A stretch of DNA of 9,425 nt from Microcaldota archaeon (GTDB lineage: Archaea; Iainarchaeota; Iainarchaeia; JAADDC01). Location: assembly GCA_027074515.1 (NCBI GenBank), contig JALTCQ010000036.1, positions 1-9,425 of the forward strand, written 5' to 3'. Below are positions 5,743 to 9,425 of this stretch, in pieces. Each line of letters opens with the position of its first letter. Within the stretch, counting starts at the first letter, position 1. The notes below the pieces were generated by a model. The model did not search any database and was not told the origin of the DNA. It saw nothing but the letters and a program-made list of their open reading frames with translations. A program made the translations under genes and the position numbers.

Positions 5743-7564
5743 AAGTATTGCTGAGATTGGACGCATTTATAAGGAAGCAGAAAACAAGCCAATATACGAT
5801 ATGTTGATAGAGCACCCAAAAAACGTACAAAGAATCGTGGCGCTGTGTGTAAATACACAGGAGAAAACTGTAAAGATCTGCGATGAAGGAGATGTAACTG
5901 AAGAAAAACTGAGACTAGCCTTGTACACGAAACCACCCAGCTCAGGTGCGGGCGCAGCGCCAACGGCAATCTTAACAGAGCCTAAAAAGACGCTGAATGG
6001 CAAGATACTTGGATGGTTCGAGAGAACTTTGAACAAAAGTTGTGCAAATAAAGGTACAACTGAATGTCAAAAGATCAAAGAAGCGAGAGATATTCTCCAA
6101 AAAGTCGTCCCAGACAAGAAGAGTAAAGACGAGACCGAAGTAACCAAGACGCTGAAGAATTACACAAACACGTTGGTAACTGTGAAAATCGACGGAAAAT
6201 GGCCCGCAGAGGTGCCCTGGATCCAAGATGCGTTCAGAAAATACTTAGAAGTAAAAATGTTCTCCGGAAGCTATGGAGGTTTAAATAATGCTGTAAGCAA
6301 AGGAAAAGGGACCTGCGCGATTTGTGGCAAAGAAGACGTTGAAGTATATGGGTTCGTGTTGCCATGGGCAGGGATGAAGTTTGCAACGGCCGACAAACCA
6401 GGATTCTTCAAGGACCTCAATGTGGAGAGTGCATGGAAAGTGTTGCCGATATGTAAAGACTGTGCGTGGAACATTCGCATAGGCTGGAAAGTACTAGAAG
6501 ATTACGAAAGCGAATACACGGTGGATGGGCTGCGATACCTCGTATTCCCAAGCAAAGGCGCCACAGAAGCCGCGATTAGAAAATTCATAAGAAATCTGCG
6601 TGAAGAAGGTGGTCCAAAAGTATTCTCGCACCTCGCAGCAACTGAGAGAACTATAGCAACCCGCTTGGAGACAAACGTAGACGTCATTGTGTACTATGTA
6701 CCATCAGCCCAGAGTCAAAAAATGGAGATATACCTTATGGAAGAAAACATACCTCCTGGCAGGTTTATGGGGATCTTCAAGAAAAACGGTGAGGTGTTAC
6801 AAGCAATATCAGAAACAGCAAAGTCCGTAAAGCCAAAGGTGTTGAAAGAGACTCTAGAAAATGCGCTGGAAAAACTAAAACGAGGCGCCTTGCCAGTCAT
6901 CCAAGCGTACCTCGAAATACTCAAAGAAGTGTATGAACAGTCGAACAAAAGCAACGCACAGCAGAAGAAGAAAAAGTTGAAAGAGCTCGCACAGATAATT
7001 CACGCAATACTCCGTGAGCAGCGCTGGCCAGGAAGAAGATACGCATATTTCACAAGATACGTAGAGAAAAAAACGCATAACGAGCAGACAGGGCTTGACT
7101 ATGCGTACATCTACCCGATTTTCGCATATTTGTACTTCGTAGGAGGTGATAAATTGTCTGAAGACCTGTTGGAGAATATAGAGAAGAACTTCCCGTCCAA
7201 AACGGCAGAATTCGCATTTTGGACAGGTGTGCTGGCAAGGCACGTGATTGAAATGCAAAGAAAATCGGGAATGCAACCGGGGGCGGAGCCGTTCCGAAAG
7301 CGCATAAGGAACGTGCGCATGAACGTGCATCAGCTACAACGCCTCTTCACGGAGGCTTTTGAAAAGGCAAAGACTTACAGCGAGATACTGGGAGAACCAT
7401 GGGTAACGTGGACCAACATACTGCTAGAAAAGTGCGCCAAACGGGCAACAAACGCGGACTCCGCAACACCAGATGAGATTGGTTTCTTCTTTGCTATTGG
7501 CTACGGCCTGTATTGGGAAATCGTAAACAAGAACAAGAAAGGTGGTGAAGAAGATGGGGAGTGA
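5735..7564 (+). CDS. cas8b: Cas8b (TM1802/Csh1-like), type I-B Cascade large subunit
   Basis: Large subunit of type I-B Cascade, which would recognise the PAM and help open target DNA. From GTG 5735 it is 609 aa, normal for the TM1802/Csh1 family. A central zinc-finger-like pair, CAIC (C194, C197) and CKDC (C240, C243), is typical. The C-terminal 135 residues form a helical small-subunit-like region ending in a Gly/Glu-rich tail. Two in-frame GTGs lie upstream (5723, 5726); GGTGA at 5725-5729, 5 nt before GTG 5735, decides the start. The gene overlaps cas6 by 8 bp and cas7 by 11 bp. Its base composition is visibly more A-rich than the MoxR-VWA operon. A strong ribosome-binding site inside the gene (7141-7150) implies a second product. 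The subtype rests on overall resemblance and the gene order, since Cas8 sequences diverge fast. Confidence 0.88.
   Translation: MIESIAEIGRIYKEAENKPIYDMLIEHPKNVQRIVALCVNTQEKTVKICDEGDVTEEKLRLALYTKPPSSGAGAAPTAILTEPKKTLNGKILGWFERTLNKSCANKGTTECQKIKEARDILQKVVPDKKSKDETEVTKTLKNYTNTLVTVKIDGKWPAEVPWIQDAFRKYLEVKMFSGSYGGLNNAVSKGKGTCAICGKEDVEVYGFVLPWAGMKFATADKPGFFKDLNVESAWKVLPICKDCAWNIRIGWKVLEDYESEYTVDGLRYLVFPSKGATEAAIRKFIRNLREEGGPKVFSHLAATERTIATRLETNVDVIVYYVPSAQSQKMEIYLMEENIPPGRFMGIFKKNGEVLQAISETAKSVKPKVLKETLENALEKLKRGALPVIQAYLEILKEVYEQSNKSNAQQKKKKLKELAQIIHAILREQRWPGRRYAYFTRYVEKKTHNEQTGLDYAYIYPIFAYLYFVGGDKLSEDLLENIEKNFPSKTAEFAFWTGVLARHVIEMQRKSGMQPGAEPFRKRIRNVRMNVHQLQRLFTEAFEKAKTYSEILGEPWVTWTNILLEKCAKRATNADSATPDEIGFFFAIGYGLYWEIVNKNKKGGEEDGE
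7141..7150 (+). promoter_or_regulatory. Internal ribosome-binding site within cas8b
   Basis: AGGAGGTGAT is a full 10-base complement to the conserved 3' end of archaeal 16S rRNA. It is the longest such match I see in the window, longer than those ahead of the annotated starts. It lies 3 nt (7 nt from the GGAGG core) before TTG 7154, which is in frame with cas8b. Confidence 0.7.
7154..7564 (+). CDS. cas11b: Predicted Cas11b small subunit translated from inside cas8b
   Basis: Nested in-frame product of 136 aa starting at TTG 7154 (M-S-E-D-L-L-E-N) and sharing the cas8b stop codon. It is all-helical, with segments such as AFWTGVLARHVIEMQ and a long central helix up to about residue 75, as expected for Cas11 small subunits that line the Cascade belly. 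Independent translation of the small subunit from the 3' end of the large-subunit gene has been shown experimentally for type I-B and other type I systems. Here the size, position and very strong ribosome-binding site all match that pattern. The start codon is TTG, so the amount made is uncertain. The alternative is that the sequence match is a coincidence of the codons for Gly-Gly-Asp-Lys. Confidence 0.68.
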   Translation: MSEDLLENIEKNFPSKTAEFAFWTGVLARHVIEMQRKSGMQPGAEPFRKRIRNVRMNVHQLQRLFTEAFEKAKTYSEILGEPWVTWTNILLEKCAKRATNADSATPDEIGFFFAIGYGLYWEIVNKNKKGGEEDGE

Positions 7565-8546
7565 GGTAAACAGAACGGAGTTCGTATTTGTGTACGACGT
7601 AAGGGATGCAAATCCAAACGGAGACCCCGCAGAGGGAAACCGACCAAGGATGGACGACTATACAGAACAGAACATCGTCAGCGACGTGAGAATCAAGAGA
7701 ACGGCAAGAGACTATGTGAACAGAGCATATGGAGATAAAGAAGGATTACGTGTATTCGTGAAGGAATACAGAAAAGACAACGGGAATCTTAAAACAAAGG
7801 AAGAGGTGCTGAAGGAGTTTGGAATCAAAACAAAAGATGAAGCTCTGAAAAAATTCTGGGACCTGAGAGCTTTTGGGGCCACTCTTGCAATCTCAAACAA
7901 CACAATAACGCAAACCGGACCTGTACAGCTCCGTTTTGGACGTTCCCTCCATAAAGTAGAACCAGAACTAGTCCAGGGAACCACAGTCATGCCATCAAAG
8001 GAAGGCAAGGGCCAAGGGACCATGACGGAGTACTGGAAAGTGCCGTACTCTCTAATAGCCACATACGGAGTCGTAAATAACTACGCAGCGAAGGAAACGG
8101 GATTGAGCAGGAAAGACGTCGGGATTCTCTGGGAGGCGCTCTGGAACGGAACAGCAGACCTGAACACAAGATCAAAAGTTGGCCACACACCACGACTCCT
8201 GCTAATTGTTGAGTATAAGGATGACTACCACACAGGCAATCTTGATTACCTGATTAGAATGTACAAGAACGATGGGACCGAGATCACGGCAAGGTACGAC
8301 GAGCAGGGGCTTGGAAAAGCAGTTCGGGGGCTGGACGAATACTACTTGGACCTCACAGAAGTATTCAAGGAATTAGAGCATGCAAAGGACCACATACAGA
8401 AGATATGGCTCATCAAACACCCAGAATTAAAGGTAGAGGGCGTACCGAAGTGGGATGAGATCACAGTGATTGAAACGAAATATATCAAATGGGACGATGA
8501 CCAGATGAGGAAATTCAGAAATGCGTGGGGCACCAAGGAGGGATAG
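7554..8546 (+). CDS. cas7: Cas7 (Csh2), type I-B Cascade backbone subunit
   Basis: Cas7 of the Csh2/DevR type, the multi-copy backbone of Cascade that coats the crRNA spacer. From ATG 7554 it is 330 aa. Family hallmarks are the N-terminal FVFVYDVRDANPNGDP (residues 10-25) followed by RPRMD, the central TGPVQLRFGRSLH segment, and TRSKVGHTPRLLLIVEY toward the C-terminus. GTG 7542 is in frame upstream, but GGTGGTGA at 7541-7548, 5 nt before ATG 7554, supports ATG 7554, which also gives the family's normal N-terminus. The start lies within the last 11 bp of cas8b, and the stop codon is 2 bp before cas5, so cas8b, cas11b, cas7 and cas5 would be made from one mRNA. There is no sign of truncation or frameshift. 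Confidence 0.93.
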   Translation: MGSEVNRTEFVFVYDVRDANPNGDPAEGNRPRMDDYTEQNIVSDVRIKRTARDYVNRAYGDKEGLRVFVKEYRKDNGNLKTKEEVLKEFGIKTKDEALKKFWDLRAFGATLAISNNTITQTGPVQLRFGRSLHKVEPELVQGTTVMPSKEGKGQGTMTEYWKVPYSLIATYGVVNNYAAKETGLSRKDVGILWEALWNGTADLNTRSKVGHTPRLLLIVEYKDDYHTGNLDYLIRMYKNDGTEITARYDEQGLGKAVRGLDEYYLDLTEVFKELEHAKDHIQKIWLIKHPELKVEGVPKWDEITVIETKYIKWDDDQMRKFRNAWGTKEG

Positions 8547-8548
8547 CA

Positions 8549-9208
8549 GTGAAGGTGCTAACGTTCAGGGTGTGGGCGCCCTACGCGCACTTCAGGAGGC
8601 CGTACACAACTAGAAGTCCAGCGACGTTCAGTGTACCGCCTCGCCCCACAATTCTTGGTATGCTCGGGGCAATACTTGGGCTCAGCAAAGATAAGTATCC
8701 AGACTACTTAAAGGACGTGAAAGTTGGAGTAAAGATTGATGGAAAACTACGCAAGATACGCACAACGATAAATCTAATGGACACTAAGGAAAACAAGATG
8801 ATTCAGAGAACCCAAATGCTCCACGAGTTGCTATCAGATCCGCAGTACACCATTGCTGTTAGCACTGAAGATGAATTGCTGGACGAGCTGTACGAACGGC
8901 TGTCAAGCAGGCGTCTGCACTACACTCCATACCTGGGAACAGCACAGCACATTGCACGGATTTACGATCCGGCAATTGGAGACTATGCCGAAGTAAAAGA
9001 AGTTGAAACAAGTTATGTGGCGCCGGTAAACGCGGTCATCGGTAGCGAAAATGGCAGAACGTACATCGTAGAGAGGCAGGCATACTACATAGATGCTGAA
9101 CGGAAGGCAACAACGTACATAGACGTTACAATACCCATCCGCGGGCAGATCAGTGTAAAGGCGACAGAAGGGGTGATTGTAACAGGCCGGGGGCACGTGC
9201 TGTGGTAA
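8549..9208 (+). CDS. cas5: Cas5 (Cas5h-like), type I-B Cascade subunit
   Basis: Cas5 caps the 5' handle of the crRNA in Cascade. From GTG 8549 it is 219 aa. The N-terminal MKVLTFRVWAPYAHFRRPYT and the following PPRPTILGMLGAILGL are typical of Cas5h. A middle segment RTQMLHELLSDPQYTIAV and the glycine-containing YTPYLGT near residue 130 are also family features. The frame is open from GTG 8525 inside cas7, but GGAGG at 8537-8541, 7 nt before GTG 8549, and the family N-terminus decide for 8549. The 3' end overlaps the likely cas3 start by 7 bp. The protein is intact. Confidence 0.92.
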   Translation: MKVLTFRVWAPYAHFRRPYTTRSPATFSVPPRPTILGMLGAILGLSKDKYPDYLKDVKVGVKIDGKLRKIRTTINLMDTKENKMIQRTQMLHELLSDPQYTIAVSTEDELLDELYERLSSRRLHYTPYLGTAQHIARIYDPAIGDYAEVKEVETSYVAPVNAVIGSENGRTYIVERQAYYIDAERKATTYIDVTIPIRGQISVKATEGVIVTGRGHVLW

Positions 9209-9425
9209 TACTATCGCACACGAACCCAGACTACCCATTGGAGCAGCATCTTCAGCACACGAGGAACATATCCACCAAAATAATGCCGAGAACAAAAGGA
9301 ACAGAAAAATACGGATTGGAGAAAATGGTTAGAATTGCAACGGAGGCGCACGACCTTGGCAAGTCAACAGAATGGTTCCAAAAATATCTCATGGGCGAAT
9401 ACAACGGAAACATGAAGGACCACGC
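9202..9425 (+). CDS. cas3: Cas3, N-terminal HD nuclease region (partial)
   Basis: First 74 residues of Cas3 or a separate Cas3'' HD nuclease, cut by the right edge. Cas3 is recruited by Cascade to nick and degrade target DNA. The HD motif is intact: H16 and H19 in EQHLQHT, then H50-D51 followed by LGKSTEWFQKYL, as in Cas3 HD domains. GTG 9202 is the only plausible start codon after the upstream in-frame region and gives M-V-I-L-S-H, a usual Cas3 opening; a G-run at 9189-9193 may serve as a weak ribosome-binding site. It overlaps the cas5 stop codon by 7 bp. Whether the helicase domain follows in the same protein cannot be seen. Confidence 0.85.
   Translation, partial: MVILSHTNPDYPLEQHLQHTRNISTKIMPRTKGTEKYGLEKMVRIATEAHDLGKSTEWFQKYLMGEYNGNMKDH

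Noticed and set aside
5766..5772. TTTATAA inside the start of cas8b as an internal promoter
   Set aside because: It encodes Ile-Tyr-Lys in the gene and has no suitable start codon at the right distance; chance is enough to explain it.

Overview
The window looks archaeal. Three promoter-like TATA boxes sit 20-30 bp upstream of start codons, two or three starts look leaderless, the ribosome-binding sites are of the GGTGA / GAGGTGAT type, and the genes are packed with 1-26 bp overlaps and many GTG starts. Frequent ATA, AGA and AGG codons and an archaeal-style type I-B cas cassette suggest a thermophilic euryarchaeon. The genus cannot be read from the sequence.

Layout: (1) 1-522, minus strand: the first 174 codons of an unrecognised gene, running off the left edge. 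(2) About 523-640: a divergent promoter region with one TATA box per direction and an inverted repeat flanking the rightward TATA box. (3) 640-4969, plus strand: a tight operon of nine genes. It encodes a MoxR-type AAA+ ATPase, a COG3864-type von Willebrand A (VWA) protein whose metallopeptidase motif is degraded, and seven proteins I do not recognise (165, 66, 90, 62, 168, 48 and 68 aa). One of these has a single membrane helix, and several others are small helical proteins that may be related. (4) 5023-9425, plus strand: a type I-B CRISPR-Cas interference cassette in the order cas6, cas8b (TM1802/Csh1-like), cas7 (Csh2), cas5, cas3 (N-terminal HD region only, cut by the right edge). No CRISPR array and no adaptation genes (cas1, cas2, cas4) lie in the window.

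How it works together: Cas6 would cut pre-crRNA. Cas8b, Cas7, Cas5 and a separately translated Cas11b would form Cascade, and Cas3 would degrade the target. The strongest ribosome-binding site in the window lies inside cas8b, just before an in-frame TTG, and predicts a 136-aa Cas11b small subunit. A TATA box about 26 bp before a TTG that gives a typical Cas6 N-terminus suggests the cas cassette has its own leaderless promoter and is not just the tail of the MoxR-VWA operon.

The MoxR-VWA operon is the least understood part. MoxR-VWA pairs usually remodel or activate a partner, and related 'MoxR-vWA plus third component' arrangements have been proposed as conflict systems. Its position directly against a CRISPR effector cassette makes it a candidate undescribed defence or stress module, but that rests on context only.
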